Shown here in pieces: positions 16,794-26,658 of a stretch of 64,000 bases of DNA. A program made the position numbers and the translations under genes. Position 1 is the first letter of the stretch; each line of letters starts with the position of its first letter. Below the pieces are notes generated by a model. The model did no database searches and was not told the DNA's origin. It saw only the letters and a list, made by a program, of their open reading frames with translations. This DNA is from Paenibacillus sedimenti. GTDB lineage: Bacteria; Bacillota; Bacilli; Paenibacillales; NBRC-103111. The stretch is taken from assembly GCF_014534655.1 (NCBI RefSeq), contig NZ_JACVVD010000010.1:62001-126000 (forward strand). Direction: 5' to 3'.

Positions 16794-18489
16794 CTTTCGT
16801 TGTCCTCCTCCACGATCCCTGTTCACGCATCGGGATTCGAATGCTGTGCTTCTCCGCCGTTTCAATCGCTTCGTCGTAGCCGGCATCCACGTGGCGGATA
16901 ACCCCCATGCCCGGGTCGGAAGTCAAAACGCTTCTCAGTCGTTCAGCTGCCGCATCCGTTCCGTCAGCTACAACGACCATCCCTGCGTGCAGCGAGTAGC
17001 CCATCCCAACGCCGCCGCCGTGATGGATAGAGACCCAAGATGCGCCGGCCGAGGTATTGATCAGCGCATTAAGGATCGCCCAGTCGCCGACGGCATCGGA
17101 GCCGTCTTTCATCGCTTCCGTTTCACGGTTCGGTGACGCCACGGAACCGCAGTCCAGATGGTCGCGACCGATGACGATCGGCGCCTTCAGATCGCCGTTT
17201 CTCACCATCTCGTTCAAGGCGAGGCCGAATTTCTCGCGCTCGCCGAAGCCGAGCCAGCAAATTCGCGCCGGGAGACCCTGGAACGCGATACGCTCGCCTG
17301 CCATCTTGATCCAGCGGCTCAAATGATCATTGTCCGGGAACAGCTTAAGAACCAGTTCGTCTGTCTTGCGAATGTCCTCCGGATCGCCGGAAAGCGCAGC
17401 CCAGCGGAAAGGTCCTTTACCTTCGCAGAACAGCGGGCGAATATAGGCCGGTACGAAGCCCGGGAAATCGAAGGCACGGGTAACGCCCTGATCAAAAGCA
17501 ACCTGGCGAATATTGTTGCCATAGTCGAAGACTACAGAGCCCATCTGCTGCAGATCGAGCATCGCTTGCACGTGAGTCGCCATACTGCTTTTGGAGAGCA
17601 ACACATATTGATCTGGATCTGTGTCACGTAAAACAGCCGCTTCGTCCAGCGTAAAGCCGGCCGGGATATATCCGATCAGCGGGTCATGAGCCGATGTTTG
17701 GTCGGTTACAAAATCCGGCTTGATGCCGCGTCGTACAAACTCCGGATAAATTTCCGCCGCGTTGCCCAACAGGCCGATCGCCAGCGGTTTTTGCTCTTCC
17801 ATCGCTTTATTTGCAAGCAGCAGCGCTTCATCCAGCGTTTCCGCGAGCACGTCACAGTAACGGGTATGGATACGGCGCTCAATCCGGGTTCGGTCCGCTT
17901 CAACGGCAATGACAACGCCTTCGTTCATCGTAACTGCCAGCGGTTGTGCCCCGCCCATGCCGCCTAGACCTGCGGTCAAAGTTAATGTGCCTTTAAGCGT
18001 ACCGCCTGCATGCCTGCGAGCCGCTTCGGCAAATGTTTCGTAAGTGCCTTGCAGAATGCCTTGCGTCCCGATGTAAATCCAGCTTCCCGCCGTCATTTGG
18101 CCGTACATCATCAGCCCTTTTTGCTCCAGTTCGCGAAAATGCTCCCAATTTGCCCATTTCGGTACGAGAACAGAGTTAGAAAGGAGCACGCGAGGCGCGC
18201 GTTCATGGGTTTTGAAAACGCCAACCGGCTTGCCCGACTGGATGAGCAGCGTTTCATCGCTTTCCAGGCGCTGCAATTCGCGTACGATAGCGTCATAGGA
18301 AGGCCAATTGCGGGCCGCTTTGCCGATACCGCCGTAGACGACAAGATCATCCGGACGCTCTGCGACCTCCGGGTCGAGGTTATTCATCAGCATGCGCATG
18401 GCAGCTTCCTGCACCCAGCCTTTGCAGGACAATTCCGAGCCGCGAGGGGCACGGATTACTCGTTTTTGACTGTTCATATTCGTATTCAT
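16780..18489 (-). CDS. hutU: urocanate hydratase
   Basis: It adds water to urocanate to form imidazolonepropionate with tightly bound NAD+ as electrophile. The 569-aa length is usual. Landmarks are [16 protein letters not shown] (NAD-binding glycine motif), [15 protein letters not shown] (conserved active-site Cys and neighbours) and [19 protein letters not shown] lies 6 nt before the ATG at 18489. The in-frame ATG at 18495 directly abuts that site and is less likely. It sits 21 nt downstream of hutH. Confidence 0.96.
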   Translation of the reverse strand: MNTNMNSQKRVIRAPRGSELSCKGWVQEAAMRMLMNNLDPEVAERPDDLVVYGGIGKAARNWPSYDAIVRELQRLESDETLLIQSGKPVGVFKTHERAPRVLLSNSVLVPKWANWEHFRELEQKGLMMYGQMTAGSWIYIGTQGILQGTYETFAEAARRHAGGTLKGTLTLTAGLGGMGGAQPLAVTMNEGVVIAVEADRTRIERRIHTRYCDVLAETLDEALLLANKAMEEQKPLAIGLLGNAAEIYPEFVRRGIKPDFVTDQTSAHDPLIGYIPAGFTLDEAAVLRDTDPDQYVLLSKSSMATHVQAMLDLQQMGSVVFDYGNNIRQVAFDQGVTRAFDFPGFVPAYIRPLFCEGKGPFRWAALSGDPEDIRKTDELVLKLFPDNDHLSRWIKMAGERIAFQGLPARICWLGFGEREKFGLALNEMVRNGDLKAPIVIGRDHLDCGSVASPNRETEAMKDGSDAVGDWAILNALINTSAGASWVSIHHGGGVGMGYSLHAGMVVVADGTDAAAERLRSVLTSDPGMGVIRHVDAGYDEAIETAEKHSIRIPMREQGSWRRTTKDEMC

Positions 18490-18510
18490 CTTCATTCCTC
18501 CTTGTATTTA

Positions 18511-20082
18511 CTAGTACAGCGATCCTGAAACAGCCTCTACCGCTTGCAGCCACTCGCCTTCCAGAAGTGCAGTCGCCACGTTCTCGATATCACGGGAAGT
18601 GGAACGATCCTCCTTAACCGACGGAACGAGAGCACGCAATTGGTCATACAGCACGCGAGTCGCCGGAGCAAGACCTTCCGCCCCGATAAACTCTGCGGCT
18701 TCGGCTGCGCAAATGAGCTCGATGGCCAGCACTTTGGACACGTTGTCGATCACCTGCGCCGCATGCCGCGCTGCCGTAGTACCCATCGACACATGGTCTT
18801 CCTGATTCGCCGATGACGGGATCGAGTCCACGCTGGACGGATGTGCGAGCACTTTATTTTCCGAAACAAGGGATGCGCTGACATATTGGGTAATCATCAT
18901 GCCGGAACCTACCCCAGGATTATGGCTTAAAAAAGCAGGCAGTCCGCCGGACAACGCCGGATTGACCAACCGCTCCGTACGGCGTTCGGATATGTTCGCG
19001 AGCTCGCTCATGCCGATTTTCAAAAAATCCATGGCAAACGCGATCGGCTGACCATGGAAGTTGCCGCCGGAGATGACGAGATCTTCCCGGACGAATAACA
19101 GCGGGTTGTCGGTAGCCGAGTTGATCTCAATGGCGATCTTATCTTGCACATAAGCAAGCACTTGGCGCGTCGCACCATGCACCTGCGGCAGGCAGCGCAA
19201 CGAGTAGGCGTCTTGTACGCGAAGCTCGCCTTGGCGGGTCGTCAGCTTGCTGCCCTGCAGCAGGTTGCGCAAGTTCTTCGCCACTCCGACCTGCTCAGGA
19301 TAAGGCCGTACGCGATGCACCTCTTCGGCAAAAGCATCCGGGATGCCGCGTAAGCATTCGACGGTCAAGGACGCAATCACGTCGGCGATTTTCGCGAGGT
19401 GCTGCGCTTTAATAAGCGCCAAGGTGCCGATGGACGTCATAATTTGCGTACCATTAATCAAGGCAAGCCCTTCCTTGGCTTGCAAGGTAATCGGTTTAAG
19501 TCCTGCTCTGGTAAGTGCTTCCGCGCCTGATAGTCGTTCGCCATGGAAGAATGCCTCTCCCTCGCCCATCAGCACGAGCGCCAGATGAGATAAAGGCGCC
19601 AAGTCTCCGCTAGCGCCAAGCGAGCCCTGTTCCGGCACCACCGGGTGTACGCAGCGGTTGATGCAATCGATCAATAGCTGCAGCGTTTCCGTACGGATGC
19701 CGGAATGTCCTTTGGCCAGTGCATTGGCACGGAGCATCATAAGTGCGCGAACTGTCTGTTCCGGCAGCGGTTTGCCCACGGCGCAGGCATGGCTGCGGAT
19801 CAGGTTGACCTGCAGCTGCACGGCATCCTGCGGCGAAATGTGCACATCGCTGAATTTCCCAAAGCCGGTCGTAACGCCGTAGACCACTTTGCCGGCACCG
19901 ATGAGTTCCTCCACCATCTTGCGGCATGAGACCACACGCCTGAATGCCTCTTCATCCAGTACGACGGGCACATGACCATAAACAACCGCCGCCACCATTT
20001 CAGGCGTCAACTGCTCCCCATCCAATAAAACCGGAGTCATTTCTACGTTACTTTCCTGCTGATGTTTGTATACCATTGCCAT
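18511..20082 (-). CDS. hutH: histidine ammonia-lyase
   Basis: It deaminates L-histidine to trans-urocanate. The 523-aa protein contains the Ala-Ser-Gly triad that cyclises to the MIO cofactor ([14 protein letters not shown]), the Tyr-loop motif [10 protein letters not shown], and late motifs SATDNPLLF and [12 protein letters not shown]. It is the first gene of the hut operon. AAGGAG and GAGGAAA lie before the ATG. A strong hairpin begins about 35 nt upstream of the start. No hutP-like gene is present in the window, so control differs from, or at least is not linked as in, B. subtilis. Confidence 0.96.
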   Translation of the reverse strand: MAMVYKHQQESNVEMTPVLLDGEQLTPEMVAAVVYGHVPVVLDEEAFRRVVSCRKMVEELIGAGKVVYGVTTGFGKFSDVHISPQDAVQLQVNLIRSHACAVGKPLPEQTVRALMMLRANALAKGHSGIRTETLQLLIDCINRCVHPVVPEQGSLGASGDLAPLSHLALVLMGEGEAFFHGERLSGAEALTRAGLKPITLQAKEGLALINGTQIMTSIGTLALIKAQHLAKIADVIASLTVECLRGIPDAFAEEVHRVRPYPEQVGVAKNLRNLLQGSKLTTRQGELRVQDAYSLRCLPQVHGATRQVLAYVQDKIAIEINSATDNPLLFVREDLVISGGNFHGQPIAFAMDFLKIGMSELANISERRTERLVNPALSGGLPAFLSHNPGVGSGMMITQYVSASLVSENKVLAHPSSVDSIPSSANQEDHVSMGTTAARHAAQVIDNVSKVLAIELICAAEAAEFIGAEGLAPATRVLYDQLRALVPSVKEDRSTSRDIENVATALLEGEWLQAVEAVSGSLY

Positions 20083-20111
20083 CGTTTCCTCAGACTCCTT
20101 TCTCGCTTTAG

Positions 20112-20157
20112 CAAAAGAAAGGGACCGTACGGAAGTTAGTAACTTCCATACGGTCCC
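20112..20157 (-). promoter_or_regulatory. terminator-like hairpin in the hut leader (attenuator candidate)
   Basis: GGGACCGTACGGAAGTT (20121-20137) and AACTTCCATACGGTCCC (20141-20157) form a 17-bp stem with a 3-nt loop, fully paired on the minus strand with one G-U. It is followed there by TTTCTTTT. Only ~38 nt separate it from the hutH ATG and these hold the ribosome binding site, so no promoter fits in between. Either hut transcription starts upstream (20161-20282) and passes this element, or the MFS transcript is terminated here and hut relies on read-through. AGATTAGGTGAAAAATCTAAT near 20234-20254, with overlapping inverted repeats, is a possible operator. Confidence 0.6.
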
Positions 20158-20282
20158 TTTTTAAAAAAGAGGGTTTTATGCGATTGTCCGGTATCATGCG
20201 CTTGCCGATACAACATCGCGATCACTCACTCTATATTAGATTTTTCACCTAATCTGATTTTCACACGCCTGCTCGGAAACTG

Positions 20283-21524
20283 TCAAGATACCAAATGCGT
20301 AGATTTTGTTTGACCGGCTTCATATTTTGCCAGTTTGAGGTATTGGACCCTCTTTTCCTCTTGGCGCATCCGCGATGCTAACAACGCCGCCACCCCCAGG
20401 GTAAGCAGCTCCCCTATCACAACCCCTGGCCAACGGTATAGATGCCACCATAACCCAAGATACAAGCTTCCTAAGCTCCCACCCATATAGTAAGAGCACA
20501 AATACAAGCTTGCGGCGCTAGCTCGTGCGAAGGCGGCGTTTGCATTGACCCAGCCTGCCGATGCGGAATGAGCGAAGAAATATCCGAAACATTGGAGTAC
20601 CACTCCTGGTATAATCACCCACAGGGATGGCACCAGGGTCATCAAGATACCTGCGCCAAACAAAGCGATGCCTAAGAGCAAAGCTTTCGTTTTTCCGTTC
20701 CGCTCAGCAAAACGTCCGCTAACTGTTGAACCGACGGTTCCGCCCAGATAAGCCAGAAACAACAGTCCAATCACTGATGCCGGCAGGTTGTACGGCGTAT
20801 CGCTTAACCGAAACGTTAGATAATTGAACCCGCCGATAAAAACGGCGAAATTCAATCCGCCTATGAGAAAAGCGTTGCGCATGGATGGAGTGCCAATATG
20901 CCTTTTCATCTCATGCAGCGCTTCCCCTAAGCGCAAAGGTTTCGGGCGAAAATAGCGCGAACGAGGCAGCATCACAGTAAAGCACACCCAGAACAAGCCG
21001 CTGGCCAAACCGATAATCAGAAAAGCGGATCGCCAGCCCCACAGATCGGCAAGAATGCCCCCAATAATACGGCCTGACATGCCGCCCAAGCTGTTTGCGC
21101 TGATGTACATGCCGATAGAGATCCCTAGCGCACGCGGGGCAAATTCTTCGCTCATATAGGCCATTGCCAGAGAAGGCAGTCCTGCGAGAAACACACCTTG
21201 CAATGCTCTAAGCCCGATCAATGCAGAATACCCCGGCACCAGCGAGAGTAATAGTGTAGTGAGGATTGAGCCAAGCATCGTCCATACCATAATTGATTTA
21301 CGGCCAAGTGCGTCGGACAACGGACCGTAGAAAAGCAAACATGTGCTAATACAGAAAACCACGACAGATAAAGACATGCTGGAAAGCGTCTCGCTAATGC
21401 CAAATTCTTGCGTAAACAATGGCAGCATAGGTTGAGTGAGATACACCATTGCGAAAACAAAAAAAGAAGCCAAACTAAGTGAAATCGTTGCCCGCCAGTA
21501 TGCTTTCGTACCGTATTCGATCAT
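20283..21524 (-). CDS. MFS transporter, YnfM/arabinose-efflux-like
   Basis: A 413-aa twelve-helix major facilitator. The loop 2-3 motif appears as GPLSDALGRKSIMV, and the second-half counterpart as GRFAERNGKTKALL. The ATG at 21524 has AAAGGGAG 6-8 nt upstream; an in-frame ATG at 21557 lacks a site. It is divergent from a LysR regulator 112 nt away, the usual arrangement of YnfM-type transporters, so the regulator probably controls it. Substrate and direction are not evident. Confidence 0.88.
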   Translation of the reverse strand: MIEYGTKAYWRATISLSLASFFVFAMVYLTQPMLPLFTQEFGISETLSSMSLSVVVFCISTCLLFYGPLSDALGRKSIMVWTMLGSILTTLLLSLVPGYSALIGLRALQGVFLAGLPSLAMAYMSEEFAPRALGISIGMYISANSLGGMSGRIIGGILADLWGWRSAFLIIGLASGLFWVCFTVMLPRSRYFRPKPLRLGEALHEMKRHIGTPSMRNAFLIGGLNFAVFIGGFNYLTFRLSDTPYNLPASVIGLLFLAYLGGTVGSTVSGRFAERNGKTKALLLGIALFGAGILMTLVPSLWVIIPGVVLQCFGYFFAHSASAGWVNANAAFARASAASLYLCSYYMGGSLGSLYLGLWWHLYRWPGVVIGELLTLGVAALLASRMRQEEKRVQYLKLAKYEAGQTKSTHLVS

Positions 21525-21636
21525 CCCGGCACTCCCTTTACATCGAATTAATACCATGCTACCATGATCTTTATCGATTAATAAAATATATAAAAGTCAT
21601 TACTTTCATAACTTTCAGGAATAGTTAGGAGGGACC

Positions 21637-22578
21637 ATGGATACACGCAAACTGGAGTATTTTGTGGAAGTGGTACGGGCGGGGAGTTTCACGCGCGCAG
21701 CCGAGCGTTTACATGTGGCACAGCCGGCTATTAGTAAATCCATTCAGAAGCTGGAAGATGAACTGCAGTTGATCCTATTCGACCGGTCGGAGAAGTCAGT
21801 TACCCTTACGCCAGAGGGGAAAGTGCTGCTCGGCCATGCACAATCGATTCTAGGCAGCATAGAAGAAGCACGTAAAGAGATGGAGGAATTGCGGGGGTTG
21901 GAACGGGGTGAAATTCGCATCGGGCTTCCGTCGATGTACGGCAGCTTTTATTTTCCGCAGATCATTAAGGAGTTCAAAAAAAAGTACCCTTCACTCCTCA
22001 TCAGTGTTGTAGAGGAAGGGACTTTGCAGGTCCGCAAGCTTATCGAGCGCAAGGAAGTCGATTTGGGGATTATTGATTTCGACCATGCCGGACCGGAGAT
22101 TGAGGTCATACCGCTTCTTACGGAAGAGATGGTAGCTTGCTTTCCAATCGGTCACCCTCTAGCCGGCAGGAAGTCCATCCCGCTGCAGGAAATGATCCAT
22201 GAACCGCTTATATTGTTCAAAGAGGGTTATTTTCAGAGGAACCTGATTATGGAAACGAGCCAAACCGCGAATATCGTGCCCAATATTACTTTTTCCACAA
22301 ACCAGCTATCACTTATCCGTTCCCTCGTTGCGGAGGGGATTGGCGTCACCCTCTTTTTGCGCGTCGTTGCAGATTCCGATCCTCAATTGCGGTCCGTTTC
22401 GTTAAATCCGCCAGTCTTTCTTCATCTTGGAGTCGGTAGAAGCAGGAATACTTACTTGTCCAAGGCCAGCCAGATATTCCTCGAATTCTTAAAGGATCGG
22501 ATTTCTCATGGTTTCTCCACTTCCGCTTCCGCCACCCTCACAACAAAATCCATCCCATACGGATACCCCGATGCATAA
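21637..22578 (+). CDS. LysR-family transcriptional regulator
   Basis: The 313-aa protein starts with the LysR winged helix (MDTRKLEYFVEVVRAGSFTRAAERLHVAQPAISKSI) and continues into a periplasmic-binding-like effector domain (about 90-290). TTAGGAGGG precedes the ATG at 21637. It is divergent from the MFS gene and is its likely regulator, by the convention of the family. The last ~24 codons run past the normal LysR end and overlap the 3' end of the convergent fucosidase gene by 73 bp, so the C-terminal tail is encoded by sequence antisense to that enzyme. Confidence 0.92.
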   Translation: MDTRKLEYFVEVVRAGSFTRAAERLHVAQPAISKSIQKLEDELQLILFDRSEKSVTLTPEGKVLLGHAQSILGSIEEARKEMEELRGLERGEIRIGLPSMYGSFYFPQIIKEFKKKYPSLLISVVEEGTLQVRKLIERKEVDLGIIDFDHAGPEIEVIPLLTEEMVACFPIGHPLAGRKSIPLQEMIHEPLILFKEGYFQRNLIMETSQTANIVPNITFSTNQLSLIRSLVAEGIGVTLFLRVVADSDPQLRSVSLNPPVFLHLGVGRSRNTYLSKASQIFLEFLKDRISHGFSTSASATLTTKSIPYGYPDA

Positions 22579-23765
22579 AAACTGAACAAATCCGCAGCCT
22601 CATTTTGAACAAACTCCAAAGCTTCTCCATTGTCCAGCCACTTGATGGAACGAACCCGCTCCTTTACCCCCGTAAACGCTCTCGGCCCGATACCGCCTCC
22701 GCCGACGGTGACATTGGAATGGCCGTTCGATCCCAAATCGTGAATAAAGAAGTACAGCTTCCCGTTATCGCCCTTCAAGGCAAAATCCGCACCCGCACCT
22801 TGGATGCCTGCCGGCGTTGCTTGATAAACAGCATCCTCATACATATGCACCCAGGCACCCATGGTTTCCAGCAGAAATTTCTGCAAGGGGTCCACCATGC
22901 CCGATCCGGTAGGACCAATGTTCAGCAAATAATTGGCGCCAACTTTTCTGCAGCTGCACATGGTTTCGATCAATTGCTTGACGGACTTGGTTTGAAAATC
23001 TTTGATTCCAAAACCCCAATGATGATTAATGGTTTGACACATCTCCGCAGCAACATACTTAGTCCGTCCACGCCGGTCGAGCGGGATCGGTCTTCCTTGT
23101 TCAAACGTCACACTGTCAATCTCCGGATGGCCATATTCTCCGCGATGGTGCAGCCCGGAATTGTTGACGATAATCGCATCGGGCTGATGTTTGCGAATCA
23201 TGCCGTACAGCTCGTCCTCCCGCCAATCCGCCATCGGCTTGTCCCAGTTACCGTCAAACCAAAACCCGCCGATCTTCCCATAATGCATGCATAGCACCTC
23301 TACGGATTTGATCAAGTATTCCAGATAGGATTTAAAATCTTCCCGGTAGCTTTCCTGATACCAATCGAGTGTCGTGTGATAAAAAAAAGGGACAATCCCT
23401 TCCTCACGGCAGGCGTCTACGAATTCGGCAATGAGATCACGTCCTGCGGGACTGTGAATGGCGTCATATTCAGAAAGCCCCCTGGTATCATATAGGGAAA
23501 AGCCATCGTGATGCCGTGTCGTCAGCACGATATAGGTCATGCCGGCTTTTTTCGCCAGACGGGTAATCGCTTTTGCATCGTAATCCTCAGCCGTGAATGT
23601 ATCTTTCAGCTTCCGATACTCGTCTTTGGGGATTCGATCAATGTTCATGATCCATTCCCCTCGGCCCAATTGCGAATATAACCCCCAGTGTATAAACATG
23701 CCGAAACCCATGCGCTCGAAAGCGGCTACGCGCGGATAGGGTTCGGGAATATGATTAGCATTCAT
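22506..23765 (-). CDS. alpha-L-fucosidase, GH29 family
   Basis: The 420-aa enzyme would remove L-fucose from glycans by a retaining mechanism. GH29 features are FGMFIHWGLYSQLGRGEWIM, TYIVLTTRHHDGFSLYDT, GGFWFDGNWD (the Asp is the expected nucleophile) and a small C-terminal beta domain. No signal peptide is present, so it acts inside the cell on imported oligosaccharides. GGAGGAG precedes the ATG at 23765; the longer ORF to 23891 lacks a site and crosses a hairpin. It closes the sugar ABC operon. Confidence 0.88.
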   Translation of the reverse strand: MNANHIPEPYPRVAAFERMGFGMFIHWGLYSQLGRGEWIMNIDRIPKDEYRKLKDTFTAEDYDAKAITRLAKKAGMTYIVLTTRHHDGFSLYDTRGLSEYDAIHSPAGRDLIAEFVDACREEGIVPFFYHTTLDWYQESYREDFKSYLEYLIKSVEVLCMHYGKIGGFWFDGNWDKPMADWREDELYGMIRKHQPDAIIVNNSGLHHRGEYGHPEIDSVTFEQGRPIPLDRRGRTKYVAAEMCQTINHHWGFGIKDFQTKSVKQLIETMCSCRKVGANYLLNIGPTGSGMVDPLQKFLLETMGAWVHMYEDAVYQATPAGIQGAGADFALKGDNGKLYFFIHDLGSNGHSNVTVGGGGIGPRAFTGVKERVRSIKWLDNGEALEFVQNEAADLFSFYASGYPYGMDFVVRVAEAEVEKP

Positions 23766-23790
23766 GCGGGTATCTCCTCCATTAAAATGC

Positions 23791-23822
23791 AAAGCATCCC
23801 GTGCCCCGGCACGGGATGCTTT
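23791..23822 (-). terminator. strong hairpin between lipoprotein gene and fucosidase gene
   Basis: A perfect 14-bp stem, AAAGCATCCCGTGC with GCACGGGATGCTTT, and a 4-nt loop. It lies 31 nt after the solute-binding protein stop and before the fucosidase start. The minus-strand tail TTTGCATTTT is an imperfect T-run. It probably causes partial termination or stabilises the 5' mRNA, giving more binding protein than enzyme. Confidence 0.65.
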
Positions 23823-23853
23823 GCGTGGCTGGCTTCCATCGTCTAATTTGAAC

Positions 23854-25638
23854 TTATTTCGCTGCCCATACGGTTTTCTTGGTTTGTTCAAGCTGGAAGT
23901 TTACGACCTCGTCATAGCCGAGACCTTTGGCTTTGGTCAGCAATTGCTCCTTCAATTTGTTAAACTCGGCTTCATTTTTCGCGAACACCATTTTCCAGGA
24001 ATGCTCTCGGATGACCTTGCCGACTTCGCTTTGTTTTTGCTGGATGTCCGAAGGCGGAGTCACGGGAGCCGTTCCGGTAAAGACCGGCTTCTGCACGGCC
24101 ACCATGTTGTGTTTGACGAAATACTCTTTCGGTGTCAATACGCCCATCGCCTCCCTCCAGCTTTTATCCGCAGGGTTCGTATTATGGGTCAACGTTGAAT
24201 TCCATAAGTTATAGTCATACGGTTCTTTCGTCTCCGGGTGGATCATCGAATTTTTTAACGTCGTATTGTTGATTTGGTTCGTACCGTCCTTGAACGTTCC
24301 GCCGCCGTACTCCGCCGGAACCGGCTCCGCGTTGGCAGGGAGCGCTTTCCAGCCGTATTCGGTTACGAACGGTTTGCCGTCCTTGATATCCCAGGCAAGT
24401 CCTTTAGGTCCGTAATACGATTCCAACATGCCTTCCGGGGTATACAGCCAATTCAAGAATTGCATGATGCGGGCCGGGTCTTTTGCCTTCGAACCGATTG
24501 CCCATACGCGGACGCCGCCGTAAGGATTTTGTCCGTAAGAGAAAATTTTCTCGTCCTGGAACGGTACCAATTGGAAGGACTTCCCTTTTGAAGTGTGCTC
24601 AGGCGTATTGTATACGTTGTCCAGCCATGGGAATTGAGAGAAGAAGACTTGACCGTCTTTGAATTTGTTCGACGCATCCGAGAATTTTTGCGTGAGCGAA
24701 TCCGGATCAAGCAGCCCCATTTGGTTGGCGTCGAAATAGAATTTCAAGCCTTGCATGTAATAACTGTTATCATCCAGCAAGCCTTGATGCTTGTTTTCTG
24801 TTGCGGATGTCAGAATCAAATCGCCGGGATTGAAGCCGTCGCCCTCCTGATATCCGTGGAACTGAGCAGTGACCTTGGCCAGCGTCATGAAGTTGTTGTC
24901 CCAGTCCGACCACAGTGAAAATCCGTACGTCGGGCGGCCGGATTCGCTTTTCGGCTCGAGCTCCTGCATCTTCTTCAGCAAAGGCAAGTAGTCGTTCAAT
25001 GATTTGATTGGCGGACTGCCCAACTTTTGATACAGATCAAATCGGATATCGGGGCCGAAAACCATCGTTGCGCCTTCGGAAGGACCGTCTCCGGCTCCTA
25101 CATCATGACCGATCCCATAGACCGCGCTGCCGCCGCCAAATTGCTTTTTGTTCGCATCGATCGCTTGACCCGCATTTTTCAAGATGTCCTTTCCGTGCTT
25201 ATCAAGAATGCCGTCTTTCGTCCAATCGAGCAGTAAGCCTGCTTTAATGGCGTCTTGATAATCTTTGCCGTTGGTGCCGAAGACCACGAGGTCCCCCAGA
25301 TTGCCGGACGCCATCATCGTGGCGATTTTTTGCTGGCCGCCTGCCAGGTTGGAAGCGATGATGTTCAGCTTGATGTTGAACTTGTCTTTAATCAGCTTGG
25401 CAAACCATCCGGGTTGTTCACCGGCATAGTTGGCGAGCATGGAAAAGACCGTAATCGTCAGCTCCGGGTTATTGGATTTGCCGGCATCATTTCCATTGTT
25501 CGCGCTTGCCGGGCTCGACTTTGAATCCGAAATCGGCTGCGCGGTCGAACCCCCGCCATTGCTGCTGCAAGCGGTTACGAAAACGAGTGAGATTATAACT
25601 GCGAGCGACAAGACAGACCACTTTTTCCCTTTAAGCAT
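23854..25638 (-). CDS. extracellular solute-binding lipoprotein (LplA/YtcQ-like)
   Basis: The 594-aa protein begins with a lipoprotein signal peptide whose lipobox is VTACSS, followed by a Ser/Gly/Asn-rich linker. The remainder is a large family-1 binding protein as found with LplBC-type permeases in Paenibacillus. It would bind an oligosaccharide or peptide-glycan outside the membrane and hand it to the two permeases encoded upstream. GAGGTGA lies before the ATG. No dedicated ATPase gene is present, so a shared MsmX-type ATPase is expected, as in B. subtilis. Confidence 0.9.
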   Translation of the reverse strand: MLKGKKWSVLSLAVIISLVFVTACSSNGGGSTAQPISDSKSSPASANNGNDAGKSNNPELTITVFSMLANYAGEQPGWFAKLIKDKFNIKLNIIASNLAGGQQKIATMMASGNLGDLVVFGTNGKDYQDAIKAGLLLDWTKDGILDKHGKDILKNAGQAIDANKKQFGGGSAVYGIGHDVGAGDGPSEGATMVFGPDIRFDLYQKLGSPPIKSLNDYLPLLKKMQELEPKSESGRPTYGFSLWSDWDNNFMTLAKVTAQFHGYQEGDGFNPGDLILTSATENKHQGLLDDNSYYMQGLKFYFDANQMGLLDPDSLTQKFSDASNKFKDGQVFFSQFPWLDNVYNTPEHTSKGKSFQLVPFQDEKIFSYGQNPYGGVRVWAIGSKAKDPARIMQFLNWLYTPEGMLESYYGPKGLAWDIKDGKPFVTEYGWKALPANAEPVPAEYGGGTFKDGTNQINNTTLKNSMIHPETKEPYDYNLWNSTLTHNTNPADKSWREAMGVLTPKEYFVKHNMVAVQKPVFTGTAPVTPPSDIQQKQSEVGKVIREHSWKMVFAKNEAEFNKLKEQLLTKAKGLGYDEVVNFQLEQTKKTVWAAK

Positions 25639-25734
25639 ACTTGGGCTTCACCTCATTAAATTGATGTACTTCGCATTACAAATCGCTTTCGTGTAACGCG
25701 TCACCTCCTTGACGTAATCTGCAGTACTGCCTGA

Positions 25735-26631
25735 CTATCCTTTTACAGCCCCGATCAAGATACCTTTAACAAAATATCGTTGAAAGAATGGATATACGAG
25801 CAAAATCGGTGTGATCGCGATCATGGAGACGGTCGTCCGGATGGATGTCGACGTCTGCATATTGGCCAGATTGATGCTGCCCCCGCCTTGCGCGCTCTTC
25901 ATGAGCTGAGCTAGCGAAGTCGCCTCGTTCATATACCGATACAGAATAAATTGAAGTGTGAACAGCTTGCCGTCCGTCACCAGAAACAATGTATCTGTGA
26001 ACGAATTCCACTGAGTAACCGCCGCAAAGATGGCAATCGTCGCGAGTATGGGCATAATTAAAGGAACGACGATCTTCGAGAATATGGTGAGGTAGCCGGC
26101 TCCGTCGATTTGCGCTGATTCCTGCAAAGCAACCGGTGTGGATTCGACAAACGTTTTGACCAAAATGATATAAAACGGCGCTACGATACCGGGCAGAATA
26201 TAAGCGAGAAAATTATTGACCAATCCCAAATGAAGCATGGTAATGTACCAGGGAATCAGTCCCGCATTAAAATACATCGTAATCATGAGGGATCGGTACC
26301 AAAATTTTCTTCCCCACATTTCGTTCTTGGTGAACAAATATCCGAGAAAAGCCGACACGGCAACGGTAAGCGCCGTCCCGAGCACGGTGCGGGCAATCGA
26401 AACGAAGACGGCTCTCCCTAATCCGGGAATCTTGAATACTTGGACGTAATTATCAAAATGAATGCCTTTCGGATAAAACATCACCAGCCCTCTGCTGCTC
26501 CAATCGTTATTGCTGATCGTGTTGATGAACAGGTAATAGAACGGGAATATGCAAGCAAGTGTAAATAGCGCAAAAACCGTATAATTCAGGATCGAAAACG
26601 TACTAAACCGGGACGCAGATTTCGCAACCAT
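25735..26631 (-). CDS. carbohydrate ABC transporter permease (LplC/YtcP-like)
   Basis: This 298-aa binding-protein-dependent permease has six predicted membrane segments. The EAA loop is ESAQIDGAGYLTIFSKIVVPLIMPIL. The sequence FNAGLIPWYITMLHLGLVNNFLAYILPG is characteristic of the LplC group. The ATG at 26631 is preceded by AGAGGAG; the ORF extension to 26658 lacks a site. It is cotranscribed with its partner permease, 27 nt upstream. Confidence 0.9.
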   Translation of the reverse strand: MVAKSASRFSTFSILNYTVFALFTLACIFPFYYLFINTISNNDWSSRGLVMFYPKGIHFDNYVQVFKIPGLGRAVFVSIARTVLGTALTVAVSAFLGYLFTKNEMWGRKFWYRSLMITMYFNAGLIPWYITMLHLGLVNNFLAYILPGIVAPFYIILVKTFVESTPVALQESAQIDGAGYLTIFSKIVVPLIMPILATIAIFAAVTQWNSFTDTLFLVTDGKLFTLQFILYRYMNEATSLAQLMKSAQGGGSINLANMQTSTSIRTTVSMIAITPILLVYPFFQRYFVKGILIGAVKG

Positions 26632-26658
26632 ACGATGCTCCTCTCTGGATATGGCCAA

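Noticed and set aside
22605..23294. Long plus-strand ORF of 229 codons
   Set aside because: It lies entirely opposite the fucosidase gene, has no ribosome binding site and no recognisable protein features.
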